In this document: piece after piece, positions 8,022-16,941 of the stretch | How the letters are laid out: every line of letters starts with the position of its first letter | Numbering within the stretch: the first letter of the stretch is position 1 | Assembly: GCF_900106065.1 (NCBI RefSeq) | Contig: NZ_LT629796.1 | Location: 620,001-684,000 of the forward strand | Source of the DNA: Pseudomonas mandelii | GTDB taxonomy: Bacteria; Pseudomonadota; Gammaproteobacteria; Pseudomonadales; Pseudomonadaceae | DNA: 64,000 bases | Direction: 5' to 3' | Program-made: the position numbers and the translations under genes | Notes under the pieces: model-generated | What the model was told of the DNA's origin: nothing | Database searches by the model: none | Seen by the model: only the letters and a program-made list of their open reading frames with translations

Positions 8022-8837
8022 ATGCGCCTGATCAATCGCCACCCGGATCGCCCGAGTCGTCTGCTGTTGGTGATCCTGCCGTTCGCCCTGGTGCTGTTCG
8101 CCTACTTCATGGGCTCGGCCGAGCGGCTGACGGATAACCCCAATGACAAGCTATTGCCGAGCGCCGTGCAGATGACCGACGCGGTGAAACGCCTGGCGTT
8201 CACTGCCGACACCCGCACCGGTGAATACCTGTTGTGGCAAGACACCGCGTCCAGCCTGCGCCGCCTGGCCATCGGCCTGGGCATCAGTGCGCTGGCCGGG
8301 CTGTGCCTGGGCATCGCCGCCGGAACGTTGCCGCTGTTCGGCGCGCCGTTGTCGCCGTTGCTGACGGTGTTGTCGATGGTGCCGCCACTGGCAATCCTGC
8401 CGATTCTGTTCATCGTCTTCGGGCTGGGGGAATTGTCGAAAGTGATGCTGATCGTGATCGGCATCACCCCGTGCCTGGCCCGTGATCTGGAACAGCGCGC
8501 CCGGGAAATTCCGGTCGAGTTGCTGATCAAGGCCCAGACCCTCGGCGCGTCGACCTGGACATTGATGCTGCGCGTGGTGCTGCCACAACTGTTGCCACGG
8601 CTGCTGATCTCGCTGCGGTTGATGCTCGGCTCGGCGTGGCTGTTTCTGATCGCCGCTGAAGCCATCGCCTCCACCGACGGCCTTGGCTATCGGATTTTTC
8701 TGGTGCGCCGCTACCTGGCGATGGACGTGATTCTGCCTTACGTGGTGTGGATCACCCTGCTCGCCTGGTTGATGGATTGGGGCCTCAAACACCTGACCCA
8801 ACGCGCGTTCCCTTGGTATGAAGGAGCCCGCGCATGA
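8022..8837 (+). CDS. ABC transporter permease, guanidine operon
   Basis: A 271-residue inner-membrane permease of the SsuC/TauC type with about six helices. The cytoplasmic ATPase-contact loop lies around residues 165-190 (REIPVELLIKAQTLGASTWT), including the A-x-T-L-G-A motif that fits the EAA consensus. Ribosome-binding site GGAGG precedes the ATG. The last four bases overlap the start of the ATP-binding gene (ATGA), indicating coupling. It forms the channel for the substrate delivered by the binding protein encoded at 6939-8006. Confidence 0.92.
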   Translation: MRLINRHPDRPSRLLLVILPFALVLFAYFMGSAERLTDNPNDKLLPSAVQMTDAVKRLAFTADTRTGEYLLWQDTASSLRRLAIGLGISALAGLCLGIAAGTLPLFGAPLSPLLTVLSMVPPLAILPILFIVFGLGELSKVMLIVIGITPCLARDLEQRAREIPVELLIKAQTLGASTWTLMLRVVLPQLLPRLLISLRLMLGSAWLFLIAAEAIASTDGLGYRIFLVRRYLAMDVILPYVVWITLLAWLMDWGLKHLTQRAFPWYEGARA

Positions 8838-9622
8838 GCTTCATCACGGTAAAAAACGTCTGGCAGCAATACGCCGACCAAGTCGTGCTCGAAGGCCTGA
8901 ACCTGAACGTCAACGAAGGTGAATTCTGCACCTTGGTCGGCGCGTCGGGTTGCGGCAAGTCGACCTTCCTGCGCCTGTTACTCGGCCAGGAACGCGCCAG
9001 TCGCGGCGAGATTCTGCTGGACGGTCAGGCCCTGGCCGGCGAACCGGATTCCAGCCGTGGCGTGGTGTTCCAGCGTTACTCGGTGTTCCCGCACCTGACC
9101 GTGCTCGATAACGTCGCCCTCGGCCTCGAACTGCCGCGCTCGCCCTTGCTCGGGCGCTTGTTCGGCAGTGCAAAAAAAGACGCCCGCGAACAGGCCTCGG
9201 CGCTGCTGCACAAGGTCGGCCTCGGCCATTCGCTGGACAAGTACCCGGCGCAGCTGTCCGGCGGCATGCAACAACGGCTGGCCATCGCCCAGGCGCTGAT
9301 CATGAAACCCCGCGTGTTGCTGCTCGACGAACCGTTCGGCGCGCTCGATCCGGGCATCCGCAAAGACATGCACGCCTTGCTGCTGGAGCTGTGGCGCGAG
9401 ACGCAACTGACGGTGTTCATGGTCACCCATGACCTGTCCGAAGGTTTCAGCCTCGGCACTCGTTTGCTGGTGTTCGACAAGGTCCGCGTCGACCCGCACG
9501 CCCCCGGTGCCTATGGCGCGCGCATCACTTACGACATCCCTTTGAACAGCGACCGCCGCGTCAACCGCGCCGCCGTCGATGCCTTGCCGGCTGCGCTGGC
9601 GGGCACGCTTCGTATCGCTTAG
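8834..9622 (+). CDS. ABC transporter ATP-binding protein, guanidine operon
   Basis: A 262-residue ABC ATPase of the SsuB/TauB group. Walker A GASGCGKS is at residues 37-44, the Q-loop is VFQRYSVFPHL, the signature LSGGMQQRLAIAQAL is near residue 141 and Walker B VLLLDEPFGALDP near residue 160, followed by the switch His (MVTHDL). It powers the transporter made with the two preceding genes. The start overlaps the permease stop by four bases. The stop is 12 bases from the next gene, so the transcript continues into the catabolic genes. Confidence 0.94.
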   Translation: MSFITVKNVWQQYADQVVLEGLNLNVNEGEFCTLVGASGCGKSTFLRLLLGQERASRGEILLDGQALAGEPDSSRGVVFQRYSVFPHLTVLDNVALGLELPRSPLLGRLFGSAKKDAREQASALLHKVGLGHSLDKYPAQLSGGMQQRLAIAQALIMKPRVLLLDEPFGALDPGIRKDMHALLLELWRETQLTVFMVTHDLSEGFSLGTRLLVFDKVRVDPHAPGAYGARITYDIPLNSDRRVNRAAVDALPAALAGTLRIA

Positions 9623-9634
9623 AGGAATTTTGAA

Positions 9635-10360
9635 ATGACTGATTCGACCCAACTGTTCCCGCCCTTCGCCGAAGAAATGCTCCCCGGCGGCGGCCATCGT
9701 TCGTTCGTGTTGAAACGCGGCCAGTTGCTGCGCCTGACCGACCTGCGTGGCGGCGCCAACGTCAGCCTGACGCTGCTCAATGCCAATGAAAAAACCGAAC
9801 GCCTGAACCTGCCCGACAGCCTCAAATGCCAACACACCGCCAAGCTCACCCGCGGCCATTGCCTCTACTCGGACATGGGCCGCGTGCTCGCCGCAATCAC
9901 CGCCGACACCTGTGGCTGGAGCGACAGCCTCGGTGGCGTGCTCTGCGCTGAAGAAGTCGCGGAAAAATACGGCGCCGGGCGTTATCAGGAACTGCGCAAC
10001 GGATTCTTCCGCAACGGCACCGACAACCTGTTGGTGGAACTGGGCAAGTGGGGGTTGAGCCTGTCGGATCTGCTGATGACTCTCAACCTGTTCAGCCGCG
10101 TCAACGTCGATGAGACCGGGCGTTTCCACTTTGTCGAAGGCAACTCGAAGGCCGGCGATTACATCGAGTTGTACACGCCGATGGACACCTTGGTGGTGCT
10201 CACCGCGTTGCAGCATCCGATGGACCCGTCGCCGGACTACGCCCCCAAACCCCTGAAGCTCAGCTGGATGAACGCCGACGCCAGCGTCGCCGAACACTGC
10301 CGCACCTCGCGCCCGGAAAACGAGCGCGGCTTCATCAACACCGACCGTTTGTTCGCCTGA
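9635..10360 (+). CDS. DUF1989 protein, urea carboxylase-associated protein 1 (carboxyguanidine deiminase-type subunit)
   Basis: A 241-residue DUF1989 (aminomethyltransferase-like) protein matching urea-amidolyase-associated protein 1. The shared family motif DTCG is at residues 91-94 ([12 protein letters not shown]). Work on guanidine-using bacteria showed that the pair of DUF1989 proteins beside guanidine carboxylase forms a heteromeric carboxyguanidine deiminase (CgdAB) that converts carboxyguanidine to allophanate. I did not decide which subunit name applies. Ribosome-binding site AGAGGA precedes the ATG. The partner subunit starts 11 bases after this gene. Confidence 0.88.
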   Translation: MTDSTQLFPPFAEEMLPGGGHRSFVLKRGQLLRLTDLRGGANVSLTLLNANEKTERLNLPDSLKCQHTAKLTRGHCLYSDMGRVLAAITADTCGWSDSLGGVLCAEEVAEKYGAGRYQELRNGFFRNGTDNLLVELGKWGLSLSDLLMTLNLFSRVNVDETGRFHFVEGNSKAGDYIELYTPMDTLVVLTALQHPMDPSPDYAPKPLKLSWMNADASVAEHCRTSRPENERGFINTDRLFA

Positions 10361-10371
10361 GGATCGCTGCC

Positions 10372-11013
10372 ATGTCACTTGCAATCGCTACCGCTCAACA
10401 GTCGCCTGAAACTGCGGTCTACCGCGCCACCATCCCGGCCGGCGAACCGTGGCTGATGGAGGTCAAGGCCGGCCAGACCCTGCGCATCCTCGACCTGGAA
10501 GGTAATCAGGCCGTCGACACCTTGTTCTACAGCGTGGCCAACCCGAAGGAACGCTATGACGTGCAACGCACGTTGCGCCGGCAGAACAGCGTCTACCTGA
10601 GCACCGGCAGCGTGCTCTATTCCAACCTCGGCAAGCCGATGCTGACCATCGTCGCCGACACCTGCGGGCGTCACGACACCCTCGGCGGCGCCTGCGCGCA
10701 AGAGAGCAACACCGTGCGCTACGCGTTGGAGAAACGCTACATGCACAGTTGCCGCGACAACTACCTGCGCGCCTGCGTGCATGACGGGCGACTGGGCAAA
10801 GGCGACATCGGACCGAACATCAACTTCTTCATGAACGTGCCGGTCACCGCCGACGGCGGGCTGACCTTTGAAGACGGCATCTCGGCACCGGGCAAATACG
10901 TCGACCTGCGCGCCGAAATGGACGTGATCGTGCTGATCTCCAACTGCCCGCAACTGAACAATCCGTGCAACGCCTACAACCCGACCCCTGCGGAGCTTTT
11001 GGTATGGAACTGA
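10372..11013 (+). CDS. DUF1989 protein, urea carboxylase-associated protein 2 (carboxyguanidine deiminase-type subunit)
   Basis: A 213-residue second DUF1989 protein, urea-amidolyase-associated protein 2. It shares with its partner the motif [12 protein letters not shown] (DTCG at residues 96-99) and a conserved Asn-rich segment ([12 protein letters not shown] near residue 144). With the preceding gene it is expected to form the deiminase that releases ammonia from carboxyguanidine to give allophanate. Its stop codon overlaps a short ATG-started frame (11004-11084) and is followed by a 283-base gap containing a REPIN before the carboxylase gene. Confidence 0.88.
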   Translation: MSLAIATAQQSPETAVYRATIPAGEPWLMEVKAGQTLRILDLEGNQAVDTLFYSVANPKERYDVQRTLRRQNSVYLSTGSVLYSNLGKPMLTIVADTCGRHDTLGGACAQESNTVRYALEKRYMHSCRDNYLRACVHDGRLGKGDIGPNINFFMNVPVTADGGLTFEDGISAPGKYVDLRAEMDVIVLISNCPQLNNPCNAYNPTPAELLVWN

Positions 11014-11101
11014 AATTCGCGCGGTTGCGGCGGTGGTTGTTCGCCCTGTGCCAGGCCCGTTCCGGGCAGTGCCTCAAAAAGTAAGAACACCTCAATCCAA
11101 A

Positions 11102-11191
11102 TGTGGGAGCGAGCCTGCTCGCGATGGCGTCAGCACATTCAACATCGATGTTGACTGACACACCGCTATCGCGAGCAGGCTCGCTCCCACA
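11102..11191. repeat. REPIN, 'gtgggagcgagcctgctcgcga' class, inside the guanidine operon
   Basis: Arms TGTGGGAGCGAGCCTGCTCG (11102-11121) and the complement ending at 11191, spacer about 45 bases. It lies in the only sizeable gap (11014-11296) of the guanidine operon, between the second DUF1989 gene and the carboxylase gene. A second REPIN of the same class sits inside that carboxylase gene at 13592-13680. The remaining bases of the gap show no clear promoter or terminator. Confidence 0.92.
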
Positions 11192-11296
11192 GGGGTTCAG
11201 TGGTGTTTTCAAGGTTAGTGATTCTGCCGTCGGGGACGACCCTGGCGCTCATCGAAAAACTGCGGGACGGCCCGCATCCCCTCCGGGGTCTATGCC

Positions 11297-14200
11297 ATGT
11301 TCGAAAAAGTCCTGATTGCCAACCGTGGCGCCATTGCCTGCCGCATCCTGCGCACCCTGCGTGACGTGCAGGTCAAGGTCGTTGCCGTTTACTCCGAAGC
11401 GGATGCCGCGAGCCTGCACATCCTGCAGGCCGATGAAGCCCACAGCCTCGGGGAAGGCGCCGCCGCCGGCACCTATCTGGCCGTCGACAAAATCCTCGCC
11501 ATCGCCAAAGCCTCGGGCGCCACGGCGATCCACCCCGGCTACGGTTTTCTCTCGGAAAACGCTGCGTTTGCTGAAGCGTGCGAAGCCGCCGACATCGCCT
11601 TCATCGGCCCGACGCCGGAGCAACTGCGCGTGTTCGGCCTCAAACACACCGCGCGCGCCCTGGCCAAGCAACACGGCGTGCCGATGCTCGAAGGCACCGA
11701 ACTGCTCGACAGCCTCGACGCGGCGCTGATTGCCGGCGACCAGGTCGGCTACCCGGTGATGCTCAAAAGCACGGCAGGCGGTGGCGGCATCGGCATGCGC
11801 GTGTGCCGCAGCGCAGCCGAGTTGAGTGAATCCTTCGAAGCGGTCAAACGCCTCGGCCAGAACAATTTCAGCGACGCCGGCGTGTTCATCGAGAAGTACA
11901 TCCAGCGCGCCCGCCACCTGGAAGTCCAGGTGTTCGGCGACGGTCGCGGCGACGTGATTGCCCTCGGCGTGCGCGACTGCTCGGTGCAGCGCCGCAATCA
12001 AAAAGTCCTCGAAGAGACTCCCGCGCCGAACTTGCCCGAAGGCATGGCTGAAGAACTCTGCGCGGCGGCGATCAAACTGGCGAAAGCGGTGAATTACCGC
12101 AGCGCCGGCACCGTGGAATTTGTCTTCGACAGCGAAGATCAGCGCTTCTACTTCTTGGAAGTGAACACTCGTTTGCAGGTGGAGCACGGTGTCACCGAGC
12201 AAGTGTGGGGCGTAGACCTGGTGCGCTGGATGGTGGAACTGGCAGCCGGTGATTTGCCGCCATTGAGCGACTTGAGCCGAGGCTTGAAAGCCGACGGTCA
12301 TGCGATTCAGGCGCGGCTGTATGCCGAAGATCCGGGCCGCGATTTCCAGCCGAGCCCAGGTTTGCTGACCGCCGTGAACTTCCCTGCTGCCGACGGCAAA
12401 CACCTGCGCATCGACACCTGGGTCGAAGCCGGTTGCGAGATCCCGCCGTACTTCGACCCGATGATCGCCAAGGTCATCTGCTGGGCGCCGACCCGTGAAG
12501 AGGCCGCAGCGGATCTGCATCAGGCGCTGGGCGACAGCCTGCTGTACGGCGTGGAAACCAACCGCGATTACCTGCGGCAAATTCTGCTCGATGCGCCGTT
12601 CGCCAGCGGCCAGCCGTGGACCCGTTGCCTGGAAGGCCTGGTGTATCAGGCCAACACCTTTGAAGTGCTCAGCGCCGGGACTCAGACCAGCGTTCAGGAC
12701 TATCCCGGCCGTCTCGGTTATTGGGCGGTAGGTGTACCGCCGTCGGGGCCGATGGACAGTCGCGCGTTGCGTCTGGGCAATCTTCTGCTGGGTAATGACG
12801 AAGGCGCTGCGGCGCTGGAAATCACCATGAGCGGGCCGTTGCTGCGCTTCAACTGCGAGGCCGTGGTGGCGGTGACCGGGGCCGTCATCCCGCTGACGTT
12901 GAACGGTGAAACCGTCGCGATGAACACGGCGTTGCTGATTCCAGCGGGCGCTACGCTGAGCCTCGGCACGATTGCCGGGGCCGGAGCTCGCAGCTATCTG
13001 AGCCTGCGCGGTGGCCTGCAAGTGCCGGATTATCTGGGCAGCAAAAGCACCTTCACCCTCGGACAGTTTGGTGGACATGGTGGTCGTGCGTTGCGGGCGG
13101 GCGATGTGTTGCATGTGCCTGCCTTGATCGACAGCCGCGTCGGTCAACAACTGGACCACGTCACCGAGTTACCTGCCGTGCGGCAGATCCGGGTGATCTA
13201 TGGCCCTCACGGTGCCCCGGAATATTTCACTGAGCACTACATCGGCACCTTTTTCGCGACCCAGTGGGAAGTGCACTTCAACTCCAGCCGCACCGGCGTG
13301 CGATTGATCGGGCCGAAGCCTGAATGGGTTCGGCCCGACGGGGGTGAAGCGGGGCTGCATCCATCGAACATCCATGACAATCCGTATGCCATTGGTGCGG
13401 TGGATTTCACCGGGGACATGCCGGTGATTTTGGGGCCGGATGGTCCGAGCCTGGGCGGGTTTGTCTGCCCGGTGACGGTGATTGAGGCGGACCTTTGGCA
13501 GCTTGGGCAACTGAAGGCCGGGGACAAAGTCCAGTTCCTCCCGGTCGATCTAAAAACCGCCCGCAACCTCGCCCTGAAATGGAATACCCCCTGCAGGAGT
13601 GAGCCTGCTCGCGATGGCGGCGGTACAGCCAACGTTGATGTGACTGACACACCGCTATCGCGAGCAGGCTCACTCCTACAAGGGATTGTGTCGCCTGTTG
13701 TTTTGGAGTTGGGTCAGGGGGATACGCGGTTGGTTGCGAGGTTGTCGGGGGATACGCACCTTCTCCTTGAGATCGGCGCACCTGAACTTGACCTCGTCCT
13801 GCGCTTCCGCGCCCACGCCCTCATGCAAGCCCTGGAAAGCAAAACCCTGCACGGTGTCATCGACCTCACACCGGGCATTCGCTCGCTGCAAATCCACTAC
13901 CAACCCGAACAACTGCCGCTGGCCGACCTGCTCGGCATTGTCGCCGGTGAATGGGATGCCGTGTGCGCCGCCCGGGACCTGCAAGTGCCGTCGCGCATCG
14001 TGCATCTGCCGCTGTCCTGGGACGACCCGGCCTGTCAGTTGGCGATCGAAAAATACATGACCACCGTGCGCAAAGACGCCCCGTGGTGCCCAAGCAATCT
14101 GGAGTTCATCCGTCGCATCAACGACCTGCCGAACCTCGACGAAGTGCAGCGCACGGTGTTCGACGCCAGCTATCTGGTGATGGGCCTGGGCGACGTTTAC

Positions 14201-14938
14201 CTCGGCGCACCGGTCGCCACCCCGCTCGACCCGCGCCATCGCCTGGTCACCACCAAATACAACCCCGCGCGCACCTGGACGGCGGAAAACTCGGTGGGCA
14301 TCGGTGGCGCCTACATGTGCGTGTACGGCATGGAAGGCCCCGGCGGTTATCAGTTTGTCGGTCGCACGTTGCAGATGTGGAACCGTTATCGCGAAGTCGC
14401 CGCGTTCGACGGCAAACCGTGGCTGCTACGCTTTTTCGATCAGATCCGCTTCTACCCGGTGAGCGCCGAGGAACTGCTGCGCATCCGTCGGGACTTCCCG
14501 CTCGGGCGCTTCGATTTGAACATCGAACACAGTCAGTTGAACCTCGCGGATTACCAGGCCTTCCTGACGAAAGAGGCCGATACCATCGCGGCGTTTCGCG
14601 ATCAGCAAAAAGGCGCGTTCAACGCCGAACGCGAGCGCTGGATCGCCAGCGGCCAGGCGCATTTCGACAGCGAGGAACCGGCCCCCGAAGCCACCGAAGA
14701 CGCACCACTCGCCAGCAATGAAATGAGCGTCGACAGCCACATCGCCGGCAACCTCTGGCAGGTTCAGGTCCAGACCGGAAGCCGGGTCGCCGCCGGCGAT
14801 GTGCTGGTGATTCTGGAGTCGATGAAGATGGAAATTCCGCTGCTCGCGCCCATGGCCGGCGTGGTGCGCGAGGTCCGCGTGCAACCGGGTTCGGCGGTGC
14901 GCGCCGGACAGCGCGTCGTGGTGCTGGAACTCGACTGA
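11297..14938 (+). CDS. Biotin-dependent urea/guanidine carboxylase
   Basis: A 1213-residue multidomain carboxylase. Order: biotin carboxylase (about 1-445; N-terminal FEKVLIANRGAIACRI, ATP-grasp, EVNTRLQVEH), KipA/AHS2-type carboxyltransferase half (about 455-760), KipI/AHS1-type half (about 800-1030), and a C-terminal biotinyl domain with ESMKMEI (biotinylated Lys1177). It carboxylates urea or guanidine with ATP and bicarbonate. The ykkC riboswitch and the DUF1989 pair favour guanidine, giving carboxyguanidine. Unusual: residues about 766-795 are encoded by a complete REPIN inserted in frame between the two carboxyltransferase halves. The domains on both sides remain intact, so the enzyme is probably functional. 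Confidence 0.93.
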   Translation: MFEKVLIANRGAIACRILRTLRDVQVKVVAVYSEADAASLHILQADEAHSLGEGAAAGTYLAVDKILAIAKASGATAIHPGYGFLSENAAFAEACEAADIAFIGPTPEQLRVFGLKHTARALAKQHGVPMLEGTELLDSLDAALIAGDQVGYPVMLKSTAGGGGIGMRVCRSAAELSESFEAVKRLGQNNFSDAGVFIEKYIQRARHLEVQVFGDGRGDVIALGVRDCSVQRRNQKVLEETPAPNLPEGMAEELCAAAIKLAKAVNYRSAGTVEFVFDSEDQRFYFLEVNTRLQVEHGVTEQVWGVDLVRWMVELAAGDLPPLSDLSRGLKADGHAIQARLYAEDPGRDFQPSPGLLTAVNFPAADGKHLRIDTWVEAGCEIPPYFDPMIAKVICWAPTREEAAADLHQALGDSLLYGVETNRDYLRQILLDAPFASGQPWTRCLEGLVYQANTFEVLSAGTQTSVQDYPGRLGYWAVGVPPSGPMDSRALRLGNLLLGNDEGAAALEITMSGPLLRFNCEAVVAVTGAVIPLTLNGETVAMNTALLIPAGATLSLGTIAGAGARSYLSLRGGLQVPDYLGSKSTFTLGQFGGHGGRALRAGDVLHVPALIDSRVGQQLDHVTELPAVRQIRVIYGPHGAPEYFTEHYIGTFFATQWEVHFNSSRTGVRLIGPKPEWVRPDGGEAGLHPSNIHDNPYAIGAVDFTGDMPVILGPDGPSLGGFVCPVTVIEADLWQLGQLKAGDKVQFLPVDLKTARNLALKWNTPCRSEPARDGGGTANVDVTDTPLSRAGSLLQGIVSPVVLELGQGDTRLVARLSGDTHLLLEIGAPELDLVLRFRAHALMQALESKTLHGVIDLTPGIRSLQIHYQPEQLPLADLLGIVAGEWDAVCAARDLQVPSRIVHLPLSWDDPACQLAIEKYMTTVRKDAPWCPSNLEFIRRINDLPNLDEVQRTVFDASYLVMGLGDVYLGAPVATPLDPRHRLVTTKYNPARTWTAENSVGIGGAYMCVYGMEGPGGYQFVGRTLQMWNRYREVAAFDGKPWLLRFFDQIRFYPVSAEELLRIRRDFPLGRFDLNIEHSQLNLADYQAFLTKEADTIAAFRDQQKGAFNAERERWIASGQAHFDSEEPAPEATEDAPLASNEMSVDSHIAGNLWQVQVQTGSRVAAGDVLVILESMKMEIPLLAPMAGVVREVRVQPGSAVRAGQRVVVLELD
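13592..13680. repeat. REPIN inside the coding sequence of the carboxylase
   Basis: The arms TGCAGGAGTGAGCCTGCTCG (13592-13611) and the complementary end GGCTCACTCCTACA finishing at 13680 match the dispersed REPIN class seen at 11102 and 54774. Here it is inside an open frame and reads through as about 30 residues (RSEPARDGGGTANVDVTD, then PLSRAGSLLQG). No stop or frameshift is introduced, and the flanking frame resumes with a normal carboxyltransferase domain. Confidence 0.9.
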
Positions 14939-14964
14939 ACCCATTTTGAAAAAGGAATGACGCC

Positions 14965-16731
14965 ATGAATATCAATCTGCAACTCGACGCCCTGCGCAGC
15001 GCTTATCGCGTCGGCAACATCACACCCCGTCAATTGCTGCTGGGCCTGCGTGACAAAGCCGCAGCGCTGAACCCGGATTATCACCTGTTCATCCACTTGC
15101 TCAGTGTCGAGGAACTGGAACCGTACCTCGCCGCGCTCGACGGTGGCGACCTCGACAGCCTGCCGCTGTACGGCGTGCCCTTCGCGATCAAGGACAACAT
15201 CGACCTGGCGGGCATTCCCACCACCGCCGCGTGCCCGGCGTTTGCCTATGTGCCGCAGCGTTCGGCGACCATCGTCGAGCAGTTGCTGGCGCTGGGCGCG
15301 ATTCCGCTGGGCAAGACCAACCTTGATCAGTTCGCAACCGGGTTGAACGGCAGTCGCTCGCCGTATGGCGCGTGCCCGAACAGCGTGCTGCCGGAGTATC
15401 CGTCGGGCGGTTCCAGCGCCGGCTCGTCGCTGGCGGTGGCGCTGGGCGTGGCGAGTTTTTCGTTGGGTACGGACACGGCAGGATCGGGACGTGTGCCGGC
15501 GGCGTTGAACAATCTGGTGGGATTGAAAGCCACCAAAGGGCTTATCTCCACGGCGGGTGTGGTGCCGGCCTGTCGCACGCTCGATTGCGTGACGACGTTC
15601 ACCGCAACGGCTCGGGAGGCCAGCCAGTTGCTGGCGCTGACCGCGCACCTCGACCCGCGAGATGAATACAGCCGCAGCAACCCGCTGTGGAATGACGGGT
15701 CGGCGTTCGGTACGCCGCGTCTGTTCCGTTTCGGCGTCCCGCGTGCGCAGGACCTGGAATTCTTCGGCTGCCCTGAAGGCCCGTTGTTGTTCGGTGATGC
15801 CATCGATCGGCTCAAGGCACTGGGCGGTACAGCTGTGGAACTGGATCTGTCGCCTTTCCTCGAAGCGGCGCGTTTGCTTTATGAAGGCCCGTGGGTGGCC
15901 GAGCGTTACAGCGTGGCCGGCGAGTTGATGGAGCAGAATCCCGAAGCCGTTTTGCCGGTGATTCGCGCGGTGCTGGCCAAGGCGCCGGCGGTGACGGGCG
16001 TGCAGGCGTTCCGTGCCCAATATCGGCTGCAAGCCTTGAAGGCGCTGTGCGACAAGGCGCTGGAAAATCTTGATTGTGTCGTCACGCCCACCATCGGCCG
16101 CCCCGTCACATCGGCGGAACTGGACGCCGAACCGGTCCTGCGCAATTCGGAACTGGGTTACTACACCAACTTCATGAACCTGCTCGATTACGCGGCCGTC
16201 GCCGTGCCCAGCGGCTTCATGGGCAATGGTTTGCCCTGGGGTGTGACCGTGTTTGGCCGGGCGTTTACCGATCAGTATTTGTTGGGAGTGGCGGATGCTT
16301 TGCAGCGCCGCTCGGCTGAGCCTGGACCGACGACTGTCGCCCGCCATGATCGCGCACGACTGGTGGTCTGTGGCGCGCATCTGGATGGGTTGGCGTTGAA
16401 CTGGCAACTGAAGCGACGCGGGGCTCGGTTGGTTGAGACGACTTACAGTTCGCCGGATTATCAGCTGTATGCGTTGGCCGGCGGTCCGCCGTTTCGTCCG
16501 GGGATGGTGCGGGTGAAGGATGGCGGCGTGGCGATTGCGGTGGAGGTTTGGGAATTGCCGAGCAGTGAACTGGGCTCTTTTCTGACGGGGATTCCGGCGC
16601 CGCTGGGGTTGGGCAAGGTGCAACTGGCGGACGGGCGTTGGGAGAGCGGGTTTATCTGTGAAGCGTATGGGTTGGAGGGGGCCGCCAATATCAGCCATTT
16701 AGGCGGATGGCGTGCTTACCTCGCCAAATGA
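14965..16731 (+). CDS. atzF: Allophanate hydrolase
   Basis: A 588-residue amidase-signature enzyme of AtzF/DUR2-type length. The catalytic Lys-Ser-Ser triad is visible as Lys76 (FAIKDNID), cis-Ser150 (PSGGSSAGSS) and nucleophile Ser174 (DTAGSGRVP). The C-terminal domain from about residue 455 corresponds to the allophanate hydrolase C-terminal domain that completes decarboxylation. It converts allophanate to two ammonia and CO2, the last step after the carboxylase and the DUF1989 pair. Ribosome-binding site AAGGA precedes the ATG, 26 bases after the carboxylase stop. A different class of palindromic repeat follows the gene and may mark the operon end. Confidence 0.95.
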   Translation: MNINLQLDALRSAYRVGNITPRQLLLGLRDKAAALNPDYHLFIHLLSVEELEPYLAALDGGDLDSLPLYGVPFAIKDNIDLAGIPTTAACPAFAYVPQRSATIVEQLLALGAIPLGKTNLDQFATGLNGSRSPYGACPNSVLPEYPSGGSSAGSSLAVALGVASFSLGTDTAGSGRVPAALNNLVGLKATKGLISTAGVVPACRTLDCVTTFTATAREASQLLALTAHLDPRDEYSRSNPLWNDGSAFGTPRLFRFGVPRAQDLEFFGCPEGPLLFGDAIDRLKALGGTAVELDLSPFLEAARLLYEGPWVAERYSVAGELMEQNPEAVLPVIRAVLAKAPAVTGVQAFRAQYRLQALKALCDKALENLDCVVTPTIGRPVTSAELDAEPVLRNSELGYYTNFMNLLDYAAVAVPSGFMGNGLPWGVTVFGRAFTDQYLLGVADALQRRSAEPGPTTVARHDRARLVVCGAHLDGLALNWQLKRRGARLVETTYSSPDYQLYALAGGPPFRPGMVRVKDGGVAIAVEVWELPSSELGSFLTGIPAPLGLGKVQLADGRWESGFICEAYGLEGAANISHLGGWRAYLAK

Positions 16732-16732
16732 T

Positions 16733-16825
16733 CGTTCCCACGCTCTGCGTGGGAATGCCGCCCGGGACGCTCCGCGTCCCATCGCAAGCGTCACAGGATG
16801 CATTCCCACGCGGAGCGTGGGAATG
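16733..16825. repeat. Palindromic repeat, 'cgttcccacgctctgcgtgggaa' class
   Basis: An extended palindrome starting CGTTCCCACGCTCTGCGTGG and ending with the complementary CCACGCGGAGCGTGGGAATG, with an internal GGGACGCTCCGCGTCCC hairpin. This unit is unlike the other REPIN classes in the window. It lies 2 bases after the allophanate hydrolase stop and could act as a transcript end or mRNA-stabilising structure. Confidence 0.85.
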
Positions 16826-16941
16826 ATCAAGCTCCCGCAGGAGGCGTGTGTGGACAATCATTCGCGCTGCACATAGAGCAGTTATTTTCCCCGCAGTGCC
16901 ATTAGAATGCCTGCCATTGGGTCACTGCCGACGGAATCGCC

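Noticed and set aside
11249..13159. Minus-strand 636-codon frame inside the carboxylase gene
   Set aside because: Antisense shadow of the high-GC biotin carboxylase region; composition is His/Gln/Arg-rich without a domain.
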